NCBI RefSeq assembly: GCF_001425785.1
Contig: NZ_LMDI01000076.1
Location: forward strand, 124,001 to 188,000
Origin: Rhizobacter sp. Root1221
Lineage (GTDB): Bacteria; Pseudomonadota; Gammaproteobacteria; Burkholderiales; Burkholderiaceae_C
DNA: 64,000 nucleotides
Direction: 5' to 3'
In this document: one piece after another, positions 1 to 8,351 of the stretch
Layout: every line of letters begins with the position of its first letter
Numbering within the stretch: the stretch's first letter is position 1
Notes under the pieces: generated by a model
Told to the model about the DNA's origin: nothing
The model's input: the letters and a program-made list of their open reading frames with translations, nothing else
Databases searched by the model: none
Program-made: the position numbers and the translations under genes

Positions 1-160
1 TGGCGAGCCCGGTGGGGATCAGCGAGGTCTGTCCCGGCTCGAGCACCAGCGGTGCGTCGATGCAGGCGCGCAAGTCGAGGCCGGCGCTGCCCGGCGTGGC
101 GTAGGCGGGGATCTGCTCGGCCATGCGGCTGTCGAGCACCTTGAGGTCGATGGTGGTCAT
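1..160 (-). CDS. dut: dUTP diphosphatase, N-terminal part (gene runs off the window)
   Basis: The reverse strand reads ATG at 160 and stays open to the window edge, giving 53 N-terminal residues. They include [13 protein letters not shown], the first conserved dUTPase motif, and a following [15 protein letters not shown] stretch typical of the trimeric enzyme. dUTPase hydrolyses dUTP to dUMP and pyrophosphate, keeping uracil out of DNA and feeding dTMP synthesis. The start lies 8 bp past the coaBC stop, so it is probably co-transcribed with coaBC; the coaBC-dut order is a common proteobacterial arrangement. The catalytic C-terminal motifs are outside the window. Confidence 0.93.
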   Translation of the reverse strand, partial: MTTIDLKVLDSRMAEQIPAYATPGSAGLDLRACIDAPLVLEPGQTSLIPTGLA

Positions 161-168
161 GGGAACGT

Positions 169-1380
169 TCAGGCGGAAAGCCGGTGGGCGATGTCTTCGA
201 TGAGCTGGCGGGCCAGCGTGAGCTTGTCGGCGGACGGCAGCTCGCGCTGGCCCGTCGCGTCGACCAGCACCAGCGCATTGTCGTCGCGCCCGAAGGTGGC
301 CGGGCCGAGGTTGCCCACCACCAGCGGCACCCCCTTGCGCTCGAGCTTCTCGCGGGCGTGTTTCAGCAAGTTCTCGCTCTCGGCGGCAAACCCCACGCAG
401 AACGGCCGGTCGGGCAGGCGCGCCACGGCAGCGAGGATGTCCTGGTTTTCGGTGAGCTCGAACGTGGGCGCCACCTTGCTGCCGTTTTTCTTGATCTTGT
501 GCCCGGACAGGCTCGCCGGCCGCCAGTCGGCCACGGCCGCGGTGGCCACGAACACGCTGTGGCGCGGGGCAAGCGGCAGGACGGCGTCGTACATCTGCTG
601 GGCGGTCTGCACGTCGATGCGGCGCACGCCACGCGGCGTGGGCAGGTGCACCGGGCCCGCCACCAGGGTCACGTCGGCACCGGCCTCGCGGGCGGCGCGC
701 GCGATGGCAAAACCCATCTTGCCGCTGGACAGGTTGGTGATGCCCCGCACGGGGTCGATGGGCTCGAACGTGGGGCCGGCAGTCACCAGCACACGCTGGC
801 CGCGCAGGCGCTTGACCGCGAAGAAGTCGACCACGTCGGCCAGCAGTTCGGCGGGTTCGAGCATGCGCCCGTCGCCCACCTCGCCACAAGCCTGGTCGCC
901 GTTGCCGGGGCCGAACACCGTGGTGCCGTCGTCACGCAGCTGCGCGAGGTTGCGGCGTGTGGCGGGGTGGTCCCACATCTCGCGGTTCATGGCCGGGGCC
1001 ACGAGCAGCGGGCACGTGGCGATGGGGCGCGCGAGGCACAGCAGGCTCAGCAGGTCGTCGGCACGGCCCTGCACGAGCTTGGCCAGGAAGTCGGCGCTGG
1101 CGGGCGCCACCAGCACCGCATCGGCACCGCGCGTGAGGTTGATGTGGGCCATGTTGTTGGCCTCGCGGGTGTCCCACTGGCTCGTGAACACCGGGTGCGT
1201 GGACAGCGCCTGCATCGTCACCGGCGTGATGAACTGTTCCGCCGCCTCGGTCATCACCACGTTCACGGTGGCGCCGGCCTTCACGAGCAGGCGCGTGAGT
1301 TCGGCCACCTTGTAGCAGGCGATGCCGCCCGTGAGGCCGAGCACGATGCGCCGGCCTTGGAGGTCCAGGGGTGGGGTCAT
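169..1380 (-). CDS. coaBC: Bifunctional phosphopantothenoylcysteine decarboxylase / phosphopantothenate-cysteine ligase
   Basis: A 403-residue protein that makes phosphopantothenoylcysteine with CTP and decarboxylates it to 4-phosphopantetheine, two steps of coenzyme A synthesis. The N-terminal CoaC half has the flavin-binding GGIACYK motif, the active-site AHINL histidine region, the substrate-binding PAMN motif and [10 protein letters not shown] with its catalytic cysteine. The C-terminal CoaB half starts near [20 protein letters not shown] and contains the KIKK segment. I start at [11 protein letters not shown] because the longer reading would run into the upstream signal peptidase gene. 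Only 2 bp separate it from that gene, and dut follows 8 bp later, suggesting one transcript. Confidence 0.95.
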   Translation of the reverse strand: MTPPLDLQGRRIVLGLTGGIACYKVAELTRLLVKAGATVNVVMTEAAEQFITPVTMQALSTHPVFTSQWDTREANNMAHINLTRGADAVLVAPASADFLAKLVQGRADDLLSLLCLARPIATCPLLVAPAMNREMWDHPATRRNLAQLRDDGTTVFGPGNGDQACGEVGDGRMLEPAELLADVVDFFAVKRLRGQRVLVTAGPTFEPIDPVRGITNLSSGKMGFAIARAAREAGADVTLVAGPVHLPTPRGVRRIDVQTAQQMYDAVLPLAPRHSVFVATAAVADWRPASLSGHKIKKNGSKVAPTFELTENQDILAAVARLPDRPFCVGFAAESENLLKHAREKLERKGVPLVVGNLGPATFGRDDNALVLVDATGQRELPSADKLTLARQLIEDIAHRLSA

Positions 1381-1382
1381 GG

Positions 1383-2183
1383 TCAGAGGGCAGTCCAGCT
1401 GCGCGAGAGGTCGGAGAAATTGAAGAGCACCCGGACGGCCTTGCCGTAGACCTGGTGGTGTGGCAGGAAGCCCCACACCCGCGAGTCGGCCGAGTTGTCG
1501 CGGTTGTCACCCAGCATCAGGTACTCGCCTGCCGGCACGGTGCATTCCCACTGGCCGGTCTGCTCGCTGTGGCACTGTGCCGCCAGTTCCGGGCGTGTCA
1601 GGTCGAGCGGCATGCGCCCTTGAAGCAGCGGGTTCACCTTGATGGCGCGGTGCCCGCCCTGCGACGATTCCTGCAGCAGCCATTGCCCGCGGTCTTCGGC
1701 CTTTTTCACCACCGAGGCGCCGGCCGGGGACGTGTCGAACGGCTCGCCGTTCACGCTGACGGCGCCGCCCTGGAACCGCACCACGTCACCCGGCATGCCC
1801 ACCAGGCGCTTCACGTAGAACTCGGACACCTTGAGCGGGTAGCGGAACACCACCACGTCGCCCCGTTGAGGGCGGCCCAGTTCGATGGCGGTGTTGGTGA
1901 ACGGCAGGCGCGGGCCGTAGGCCAGGTGGTTGACCAGCAGGTAGTCGCCGACACGCAGCGTGGGCTCCATCGAGCCCGTGGGCACCTTGGGCCAGTCGGC
2001 CACGGCCACCCGGCACGTGAACATCAGCGCCACCACCACGAACAGGTCGGCGCCCAGCGCCCAGAACGGGCGGTGGGCGGCGTCGGGCTTGCGGCGCTGC
2101 CGGCGGCGCAGCGCGAACCAGCAGCCGCCGGTGACCACCAGCAGCAGGAAAAGCGTCTCGTTGATCGAAAAACCGATTTGCAT
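1383..2183 (-). CDS. lepB: Signal peptidase I
   Basis: A 266-residue membrane-bound serine protease of the S26 family that removes signal peptides from exported proteins on the periplasmic face. Two hydrophobic segments occupy about residues 8-25 and 43-60. The nucleophile box PTGSMEPTL puts Ser at 71, and the general-base Lys is at about 125 in EFYVKRLVGMPGD. Box E (GDNRDNSADSR) is present near the C terminus. It is not beside lepA, the usual partner, but directly upstream of coaBC with a 2-bp gap, so it may be a second signal peptidase copy; that is inference. The start ATG is followed by a plausible short cytoplasmic leader. Confidence 0.92.
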   Translation of the reverse strand: MQIGFSINETLFLLLVVTGGCWFALRRRQRRKPDAAHRPFWALGADLFVVVALMFTCRVAVADWPKVPTGSMEPTLRVGDYLLVNHLAYGPRLPFTNTAIELGRPQRGDVVVFRYPLKVSEFYVKRLVGMPGDVVRFQGGAVSVNGEPFDTSPAGASVVKKAEDRGQWLLQESSQGGHRAIKVNPLLQGRMPLDLTRPELAAQCHSEQTGQWECTVPAGEYLMLGDNRDNSADSRVWGFLPHHQVYGKAVRVLFNFSDLSRSWTAL

Positions 2184-2277
2184 GCGAGCCCAGTGAAGTT
2201 GGCCGAATTATGAAGGGGTGCCCAAGTGGACCATCCGGGCGCGGCATCGGTTCCGCAGGCTTTTGAACTTCATAAAC

Positions 2278-2295
2278 TTTCAGTAATTCCTGAAA
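2278..2295. promoter_or_regulatory. Inverted repeat upstream of the cyd regulator (candidate operator)
   Basis: TTTCAG-N6-CTGAAA is a perfect 6-bp inverted repeat 45 bp before the chosen regulator start. It sits in a locally AT-rich stretch of the divergent region between lepB and the GbsR-like gene. AACTTCA also occurs as a direct repeat at 2267-2273 and 2294-2300. Its size and symmetry suit a dimeric winged-helix repressor, so autoregulation of the regulator-cydAB operon is plausible. No experimental consensus was available to compare. Confidence 0.45.
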
Positions 2296-2339
2296 CTTCA
2301 AATACACTTGCCCTTGACCTGCATCAACCCGAACTTGCC

Positions 2340-2900
2340 ATGCCCCCCCTCTCCCCCCTCGTCCGCAGCTTCGTGAGCCATTTCGGTGAAATGGGCAGCC
2401 GCTGGGGCATCAACCGCACCGTGGGCCAGATCTACGCGTTGATCTTCGTGTCGCCCCGTGCCGTGAACGCCGACGAGATTGCCGAGGCGTTGGCGTTTTC
2501 CCGGTCGAACGTGAGCATGGGCCTGAAGGAGCTGCAGTCATGGCGGCTCGTGAACCTGCGCCACCTGCCCGGCGACCGCCGCGAGTACTTCGACGCCCCC
2601 ACCGACGCCTGGGAGATCTTCCGCACGCTGGCCGAGCAGCGCCGCCGCCGGGAGATCGAGCCCACGCTCACGATGTTGCGCGCCGCGCTGCTGGAGCAGC
2701 CCGCCACCGAAGACGACCGCGTGGCCCAGGAACGCATGCGCGGCATGCACGACCTGATCGAGATGATGACCACCTGGTTCGACGACGTGCAGCGCATGGA
2801 CCAGAAGACCCTCTCCCAGCTCATGAAGATGGGCTCCAAGGTACAGCGGCTGCTCGAGTTCACCGGCAAGGTTCCCGCTCGCAAAGGAGTCTCCTCATGA
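2340..2900 (+). CDS. GbsR/MarR-type transcriptional regulator of the cyd operon
   Basis: A 186-residue winged-helix protein starting MPPLSPLVRSFVSHFGEMG. The HTH region reads VNADEIAEALAFSRSNVSMGLKELQSW, with a basic wing HLPGDRREYF, the layout of the GbsR branch of MarR-like regulators. The C-terminal half is helical and probably dimerises. I prefer the internal ATG at 2340 over an upstream in-frame ATG at 2226, because the family begins near this point and the upstream stretch holds the candidate operator. Its stop overlaps the cydA start (ATGA at 2897-2900), so it is translationally coupled to cydAB and probably controls that operon. The ligand or signal is unknown. Confidence 0.85.
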   Translation: MPPLSPLVRSFVSHFGEMGSRWGINRTVGQIYALIFVSPRAVNADEIAEALAFSRSNVSMGLKELQSWRLVNLRHLPGDRREYFDAPTDAWEIFRTLAEQRRRREIEPTLTMLRAALLEQPATEDDRVAQERMRGMHDLIEMMTTWFDDVQRMDQKTLSQLMKMGSKVQRLLEFTGKVPARKGVSS

Positions 2901-4294
2901 TGGACGCCCTCCTGCTGGCCCGCATGCAGTTCGCGGCCAACATCACGTTCCACATCCTGTTTCCCACCATCAGCATCTCGCTGGGCTGGGTGCTGCTGTT
3001 CTTCCGGTGGCGGTGGCTCACCACCCACGACACGGCCTGGCTCACGGCCTACCGCTACTGGACCAAGGTGTTCGCCCTCACCTTCGCGCTCGGGGTGGTG
3101 AGCGGCATCACGATGAGTTTCCAGTTCGGCACCAATTGGCCGGGGTACATGGAGAAGGCCGGCAACATCGCGGGCCCGCTGCTGGGCTACGAGGTGCTGA
3201 CGGCGTTTTTCCTGGAGGCCAGCTTCCTCGGCATCATGCTGTTCGGCCATGGCAAGGTCAGCGAACGGGTGCACCTCACCGCCACGTTCCTCGTGGCGTT
3301 CGGCACCACCCTCAGTGCCTTCTGGATCCTGAGCCTGAACTCGTGGATGCAGACACCCACCGGCCACACCATCATCGACGGCGAGTTCCACGTGCTGAGC
3401 TGGTTCGACGTGATCTTCAACCCGTCGTTCCCGTACCGGCTGGCGCACAAGCTGCTGGCCTCGGGCTTGACGGTGGGGTTCCTGCTGTGTGGCATCAGCG
3501 CCTGGCAACTGCTCAAGCACAAGGCGAACGCGGCCACGGCACGGGTGCTGCGCACCGGCGTCACGCTGGCCGCGGTGCTGATCCCGGTGCAGATTTTCGT
3601 GGGTGACCTGCACGGCCTCAACACGCTGAAACACCAGCCGGCCAAGGTCGCCGCGATGGAGGGGGTGTGGGACACCGAACAGGGCGCACCGCTGCTGCTG
3701 TTCGCCTGGCCCGACGAGACCACGCGCCGCAACGACTTCGCCATCGGCGTGCCCAACGGCGCGAGCCTGATCCTCACGCACCGGGCCGACGGCGAGATCA
3801 AGGGCCTGAACGAGTTCAAGGGCGCCCACCCGCCGGTGGCCCCGCTGTTCTTCGGCTTTCGCATCATGGTGGGCATGGGCGTGCTCATGTTGCTGCTGAG
3901 CTGGTACGGCTTCTGGGCCGCGCGGCGCCGCGGATGGCAGGTGGCGCAGCTGCCCCGGCCGCTGCTGTGGGCCTTCACCGCGATGACCTTCTCGGGCTGG
4001 GTGGCCACCGTGGCCGGCTGGTACGTCACCGAGATCGGGCGGCAGCCCTTCATCGTGTACGGCCTGCTGCGCACGGCCGACGTGGCATCCACCGTGCCGT
4101 CCGGCATGATCGCGCTCACGTTGACGCTCTACGTGCTGACCTACGCTGCGCTCATCGTCTCGTACATCGCGGTGCTGAAGTACATGGCCGAGAAACCCGA
4201 GGAGGTGCTCGCCACCGAAGCGGACGACCGCGCTCGCACGCCGCCGGGCGCCCAGACGGCCAACCTGCCCGCCCACGAAGGGACTGCCCCATGA
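2897..4294 (+). CDS. cydA: Cytochrome bd ubiquinol oxidase subunit I
   Basis: A 465-residue, roughly nine-helix membrane protein carrying the quinol site and haems of the bd-type terminal oxidase, which reduces O2 to water without pumping protons. Visible signatures are FHILFPTISI (haem-ligand His near the N terminus), PYRLAHKLLASGL, the Q-loop segment GDLHGLNTLKHQPAKVAAMEG, FRIMVGMGVLML, and GWYVTEIGRQPF. It is shorter than E. coli CydA (about 520), so the Q-loop is of the short, CioA-like type. I start at the first of two adjacent ATGs (2897), which overlaps the regulator stop. Its own stop overlaps cydB, so the three genes form one coupled unit. Confidence 0.95.
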   Translation: MMDALLLARMQFAANITFHILFPTISISLGWVLLFFRWRWLTTHDTAWLTAYRYWTKVFALTFALGVVSGITMSFQFGTNWPGYMEKAGNIAGPLLGYEVLTAFFLEASFLGIMLFGHGKVSERVHLTATFLVAFGTTLSAFWILSLNSWMQTPTGHTIIDGEFHVLSWFDVIFNPSFPYRLAHKLLASGLTVGFLLCGISAWQLLKHKANAATARVLRTGVTLAAVLIPVQIFVGDLHGLNTLKHQPAKVAAMEGVWDTEQGAPLLLFAWPDETTRRNDFAIGVPNGASLILTHRADGEIKGLNEFKGAHPPVAPLFFGFRIMVGMGVLMLLLSWYGFWAARRRGWQVAQLPRPLLWAFTAMTFSGWVATVAGWYVTEIGRQPFIVYGLLRTADVASTVPSGMIALTLTLYVLTYAALIVSYIAVLKYMAEKPEEVLATEADDRARTPPGAQTANLPAHEGTAP

Positions 4295-5286
4295 CGTTCA
4301 ACGACACCCTGCCCCTGATCTTCATGGCGCTGATGGGCGTCTCGATGCTCACCTACGTGGTGCTCGACGGCTACGACCTGGGCGTGGGCCTGCTGATGCA
4401 CCGGGCCACCGACGACCAGAAGGACGTGATGGTGGCGTCCATCGGCCCGTTCTGGGACGCCAATGAAACCTGGCTCGTGCTGGGCGTGGGCATCCTGCTG
4501 ATCGCGTTCCCGAAGGCCCACGGCATGGTGCTGACCGCGTTGTACCTGCCCGTGGCGCTCATGCTCATTGGCCTCGTGTTGCGCGGCGTGGCGTTCGATT
4601 TCCGCGTGAAGGCGCGCGACACGCACAAGCACGCATGGAACCGCGTGTTCTTCGCCGGCTCGGGCCTGGCGTCGGTCTCGCAGGGCTGGATGCTCGGCCA
4701 CTACATCACCGGCCTGAACACCGGCTGGCAGTACGACCTGTTCGCCGCGGCCATCGCGCTCGCGTTGCCGGCCGCCTACGTGCTGCTGGGCGCCGGCTGG
4801 CTCATCATGAAGACCGACGGCGAGCTGCAGGCCCAGGCCGTGAAGTGGGCCAAGCTCGCGTGGGTACCGGTGGTGGTGGGCATGGGGTTGATCTCCATTG
4901 CCACTCCCTGGGTCAGCGGCACCGTGCGGGACCGCTGGTTCAGCATGCCTGCATTCATCGCGCTGCTGCCCATCCCGCTGATGACCGTGGCTGCGCTGGG
5001 CTTGCTGCGGGTGTCGCTCGGCTGGAAGCGGGTGCTCGGGCCCCAGTGCTGGGTGCCGTTCGTGCTGATGGTGACCGTGTTTTTCCTCGGCTTCTTCGGC
5101 CTGGCCTACAGCATCTACCCGTACGTGGTGATGGACCGCCTCACGCTGCAGCAGGCCGCCAGCTCACCCGCGTCCCTGAAGGTCATCCTCGTGGGCGTGG
5201 CCCTCACGGTGCCCATGATCGCGGCGTACACGGTGTTCGCGTACCGCGTGTTCTGGGGCAAGGCGGGCGAGCTGAAATATGCATGA
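4291..5286 (+). CDS. cydB: Cytochrome bd ubiquinol oxidase subunit II
   Basis: A 331-residue multi-helix membrane subunit that pairs with CydA. The N terminus has the family signature YVVLDGYDLGVG, followed by IGPFWDANETWLVLG and further conserved elements GVAFDFR, SQGWMLG and YPYVVMDRLTL. The ATG at 4291 overlaps the cydA stop by four bases. No cydX-like small ORF is evident after the stop. The final 57 bp, encoding TVFAYRVFWGKAGELKYA and the stop, are duplicated with one substitution (E to Q codon) at 8863-8918. A stem-loop at 5392-5428 probably ends the operon. Confidence 0.95.
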   Translation: MTFNDTLPLIFMALMGVSMLTYVVLDGYDLGVGLLMHRATDDQKDVMVASIGPFWDANETWLVLGVGILLIAFPKAHGMVLTALYLPVALMLIGLVLRGVAFDFRVKARDTHKHAWNRVFFAGSGLASVSQGWMLGHYITGLNTGWQYDLFAAAIALALPAAYVLLGAGWLIMKTDGELQAQAVKWAKLAWVPVVVGMGLISIATPWVSGTVRDRWFSMPAFIALLPIPLMTVAALGLLRVSLGWKRVLGPQCWVPFVLMVTVFFLGFFGLAYSIYPYVVMDRLTLQQAASSPASLKVILVGVALTVPMIAAYTVFAYRVFWGKAGELKYA

Positions 5287-5554
5287 GGCCCCCCAGTCGC
5301 TTCGCTCCTGCCCCCGAGGGGCGACCCCGGGTCGGCCGGCGGAGCCGGTCCTCGCGGGTGGCTTGATCTGGCGCTTCGCTTCGCTTGCTCAACGACAAGA
5401 GGCCCGGATTGACCGAGCCTTTTGTCGTGGGACGACGGGCGATTCGACGCAACGTTCCGCAACGCGGGTGTTCCGTGCCTTTAGCGGCTGAGACATGCCA
5501 TTAAAGTCCGAGACATCGAGCATGGCCGGAACGACCGCCATGCAGGCGGAAGCG
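5230..5554 (+). repeat. Direct repeat copy A: cydB tail plus downstream DNA
   Basis: Two blocks recur downstream in the same order and orientation: 5230-5366 matches 8863-8998 (one G/C change, one missing C, one G/A change), and 5461-5554 matches 9026-9119 (about eight mismatches). The block 5367-5460, including a terminator-like hairpin, is missing from the second copy. Copy A must be the original because it holds the end of an intact cydB. The first block includes the extragenic element ATGAGGCCCCCCAGTCGC and its continuation, which also occurs inverted at 10405-10516. Nothing else is seen in the gene-free stretch 5287-5647. Confidence 0.85.
5392..5428 (+). terminator. Hairpin terminator after cydB
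   Basis: ACGACAAGAGGC pairs with GCCTTTTGTCGT with a single G-U pair, and CCGG/CCGA can extend the stem inward. The right arm contains the TTTT run. It lies about 105 bp past the cydB stop and is absent from the duplicated copy at 8.9 kb. Confidence 0.55.
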
Positions 5555-5647
5555 AACACCAGGCAGGCAGAATTGAGCCATGGATTCGGAGACCGAGTAG
5601 GTCCGCAACACGTTCGTTCAGAGAAGTCTTCTCGTCCCGCATAGAAA

Positions 5648-6220
5648 GTGATTCGGACCGTGCTCACCGACAATGACGCATGCCAGTTGGTACTTGCAAA
5701 ACTCGACTACGGCGAGCCCTTCGCGCTGCAGTCATGCTCGTTGTCAGAGCGAAAAGACTATTGGATCATTCGGGGAAACAGTGCTGCCTACGTCTTGCAC
5801 GGAGACGCCTCGCGGCGCTATGTCGGCGTCAACGCGTACCTCGTCGATGTTGACAGCGGACTCATCGAGATCGTCGGTAGTGGACACGACGTGAGTGAGT
5901 ACCTTCAGGACAAATATGACCTACGCGAGGCGGATGGGCGGCACTATGTCCTGACCGCAAACTTTCCCCGCTCTGACAAGCGCGCGATCGTACACCTTCG
6001 CCAGGTGCTGGAGTGCTCAGTACAGCGCGCGAGGGAACTCGCTGACGCAGGCCGCCCTTGGCTCACTGGAACGCGTCGCGACTTGCAACGGGCAGAGGAA
6101 CTGCTGCGAGATCGGGGGGTAGCAACGGCAGTCAAACTCGTTGAGCAACCGCTTGATGCTCGGCCCCTTGGCGGCTCGGTCTGGTTCTGGGATCCGATCA
6201 AGACAGCTCTGAGGGAGTGA
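5648..6220 (+). CDS. Imm35/YrhB-like domain protein with L7/L12-CTD-like tail
   Basis: A 190-residue cytoplasmic protein without a signal peptide. Residues about 35-95 (YVLHGD..., NAYLVDVDSGLIEIVGSG, EYLQDKYDL) resemble the YrhB/Imm35 fold, a small family often found as immunity proteins in polymorphic toxin loci. Residues about 115-170 (LRQVLECSVQRARELADAG..., AEELLRDRGVATAVKLVE) resemble the C-terminal domain of ribosomal L7/L12, a module seen in related immunity proteins. Both assignments come from motif recognition only. The start is a GTG; another GTG lies 12 bp further. No toxin gene is adjacent and the flanks are decayed, so it may be an orphan. Base composition is visibly lower in GC than cydAB. 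Confidence 0.6.
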   Translation: MIRTVLTDNDACQLVLAKLDYGEPFALQSCSLSERKDYWIIRGNSAAYVLHGDASRRYVGVNAYLVDVDSGLIEIVGSGHDVSEYLQDKYDLREADGRHYVLTANFPRSDKRAIVHLRQVLECSVQRARELADAGRPWLTGTRRDLQRAEELLRDRGVATAVKLVEQPLDARPLGGSVWFWDPIKTALRE

Positions 6221-6420
6221 ACGGCTGAGCTCAAGCCAAACCCGTCGAATGTGCTCGACCCGTTGTGCGGTACGCAGTGCAGCCGACGGCCCGGAGACGG
6301 CGCTCAGCCTGAACCACCCGCACTGCAGACGGAAGCGGACCCGACCGCTACCTTTGCAGCGAGCCCGGTTGGGTCCTTTGCGGTTTGTAGAATCTCTGCC
6401 CACGCTTCTGGGAAATCAGC

Positions 6421-6552
6421 ATGCCGGTTGATGAGATCACTGCTTTCAGGGTTGCTGCCGAGGCTGCTGGCCGGCAGGGCTGGCCGTGGCGGCCTCCGTT
6501 TGCCGTTGGGCACGACGGCCAGGTACTGCACAGCTCCGTCAACCCGAAGTAG
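6421..6552 (+). pseudogene. Short ORF, probable N-terminal remnant (43 aa)
   Basis: This reads MPVDEITAFRVAAEAAGRQG, then WPWRPPFAVGHDGQVLHSS, and stops. The composition and the WPW-x-PP-x-V pattern look like the first strand and helix of a YrhB/Imm-like or similar small domain, cut off where the remaining strands should follow. No continuation appears in the other frames downstream. Gene status is uncertain; it may be a remnant of a second immunity-type cassette. The flanks 6221-6420 and 6553-6629 hold no gene I can support, only the short motif TCAGCCTGAAC at 6304 and 6578. Confidence 0.3.
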
Positions 6553-6629
6553 TAGCGGCTAGGCGGTGTGACCGCAATCAGCCTGAACCAGCAGCACCCA
6601 GTCGCCGCCCACACATCGCGACTCAATTC

Positions 6630-7190
6630 ATGAAGCCTGAAGTCAACGCCAACAAGATCGTCGTCGTTTCGGGCGCCGGGGTCAGCGCCGAGAGCGGGCT
6701 GCCCACGTTCCGCGACACGAACGGTTTGTGGAACGAATACTCGTGGCAGGACGGGTTCCACCTTGCTTCAGCGGTGAAGGTCCTCGTGGTGGGAACGTCT
6801 CTCTCGGTTTTTCCTGCAGCTTCGCTGCTCAGGCACGCGCGCGGGCGGGCGGAGAAGGTGCTTGTTTCACTGGACGTCTTGAAGCCGCTTCACGGATTCA
6901 GGTGGATCAAAAAGCTGGCGAGCAAAGCGGTGCCCGCGTTGACGTCGGACTGGCTCTCTGAGGCCGGGACGGAAAAAACCTGTGAAGCGCTTGGGATGTC
7001 AGGTCGTCGTCCGCAGCCGTACTTCCGCTTCCAGCTTGAATCGGCGGTCGCTGTGCAGACTGAAGCGGGCATCCCGTGCTACGGCGTCAGGCAGGACGGC
7101 CACCCTCTTTGGAGGGAAGGTGGCAGAAGGGACGCTTGCCTAGACTGCGGACCCACCGGCGCCCTGCGTCAATTCCGAAGAAGGTGTTCA
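6630..7190 (+). pseudogene. Sirtuin (SIR2-family) remnant with its catalytic core deleted
   Basis: The 5' part encodes KIVVVSGAGVSAESGLPTFRD followed by GLWNEYSWQD, the NAD-binding N-terminal signature of SIR2 deacylases. Directly after it comes VLVVGTSLSVFPAASLLRHA, the C-terminal signature normally 130-150 residues later. The catalytic His region and the zinc-binding cysteines are therefore missing, so deacylase activity is not expected. After about 6960 the sequence no longer resembles a sirtuin, although the frame stays open through 7190 into the next gene. This is an in-frame internal deletion rather than a frameshift. Confidence 0.7.
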
Positions 7191-8231
7191 ATGTTTCATC
7201 GTGTCCGCGGGTTGTTGATGGCGCTCGGCGTGCTTGTTCCCCTGGCCTCGCAGGCGGTCGTGCTGACGGTGCCCGGTGCTTACCCGACGATCCAGAGCGC
7301 CATCGATGCAGCCCCGGCCGACGCGACAGTGCGTGTCTCGCCGGGCACGTACCGCGAAAACCTGCGCATCCAGAAAGCCTTGAAGCTGGTTTCAACGGAT
7401 GGTGCCGAGAGCACCATCCTCGATGGAAGCGCGAAGGATGTGGTGATCTGGGTGTACGGTGCGGGCGACGGCTCGGAAGCCGTGACGATTTCGGGTTTCA
7501 CGATCACGAACGGGCGCAATCTTTTCGACGGCGGGAACGCCCAGACCCCGGGGACGGGCGGAGGTGTTCGCGCCGAAAACGTCGTGGCCACGATCGTCGA
7601 CAACACCATCACGCACAACGCTGCCTGCAGGGGTGGCGGCATCTTCACCCAGACGATCACGGTCAGCATCGGCCGCAACACCATTCGGCAGAACAATGCC
7701 GAATGTGGAGGCGACCAAGTCGCGGCGGTGTTCCTCAACGGAGGCGGGTCGGCACCGTCCGAGCTCACGCACAACCTCATCGCGGGGCATCGCTTCGGCG
7801 GCGGAGTCCGCGTGAACTCGGTAGACAGCGTCCGCATCGCATCGAACATCTTCCGCAACAACCACGCGCCCGAATACGGCGGAGCTCTCTCCGTTTACTC
7901 ATCCAGCGCCGACATCGTCGACAACACCTTTGTCAACAACTCAACACCGTATGGCGGTGGTGGCCTGTTGCTGCAGACCGATGTGCAGACCAACAAGGCC
8001 AGGGTTCGGAACAACACCTTTCGGGACAACAACTCGGCGGACGGGTCAGCCGCCTTGTTGAGGAGTTACTACGATCAGGCGATCCGCTTCGTCAACAACG
8101 AAGCCTCTGCCAACTCTCCAGCCGCCCTGGTGAGCTGCGAGGCATTCCAAGTCACCATCCCAAGGAACAATTCCCTGGTGAACAGTGGTGGGCCCGCGTT
8201 GGGTGGCAACTGCATTGAAGGGCGCCCTTGA
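7191..8231 (+). CDS. Secreted right-handed parallel beta-helix protein
   Basis: A 346-residue protein. Residues 1-22 form a Sec signal peptide ending near SQA. Next comes the pectate-lyase-like entry motif VPGAYPTIQSAIDAAPADATVRVSPGTYREN, then many beta-helix coils with recurring N-N-T/I-F and GGGI/GGGV patterns (for example DNTITHNAACRGGGI, SNIFRNNHAPEYGGAL, DNTFVNNSTPYGGGGL). The fold suits carbohydrate binding or cleavage, but no lyase active site can be assigned from sequence, so the substrate is unknown. I start at the ATG before the signal peptide even though the frame is open upstream through the sirtuin remnant. Confidence 0.8.
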   Translation: MFHRVRGLLMALGVLVPLASQAVVLTVPGAYPTIQSAIDAAPADATVRVSPGTYRENLRIQKALKLVSTDGAESTILDGSAKDVVIWVYGAGDGSEAVTISGFTITNGRNLFDGGNAQTPGTGGGVRAENVVATIVDNTITHNAACRGGGIFTQTITVSIGRNTIRQNNAECGGDQVAAVFLNGGGSAPSELTHNLIAGHRFGGGVRVNSVDSVRIASNIFRNNHAPEYGGALSVYSSSADIVDNTFVNNSTPYGGGGLLLQTDVQTNKARVRNNTFRDNNSADGSAALLRSYYDQAIRFVNNEASANSPAALVSCEAFQVTIPRNNSLVNSGGPALGGNCIEGRP

Positions 8232-8351
8232 CCGTGCGTGAGGCTCGCGGCGGAGATGCTCAGGATCGTGTGCCCTAACTGTCTACGCGACGGCGCTGCA
8301 ACGGTTCGCAGCTGGGCGCATACATTGATTGCTTGACCGCAGGAGAATGCT

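Noticed and set aside
184..1449. Long open frames antisense to coaBC and many other genes
   Set aside because: They are shadows created by high GC at third codon positions; they are rich in Arg, His and Gly and lack family motifs and ribosome binding sites.
6486..8231. A single 581-residue sirtuin/beta-helix fusion protein
   Set aside because: The beta-helix part has its own ATG followed directly by a good Sec signal peptide, which would make no sense in the middle of a cytoplasmic sirtuin fusion.
8262..8320. CCCTAACTG before the 137-residue hypothetical gene as an attC or IS boundary
   Set aside because: It lacks the complementary partner sequence and a purine at the required position.
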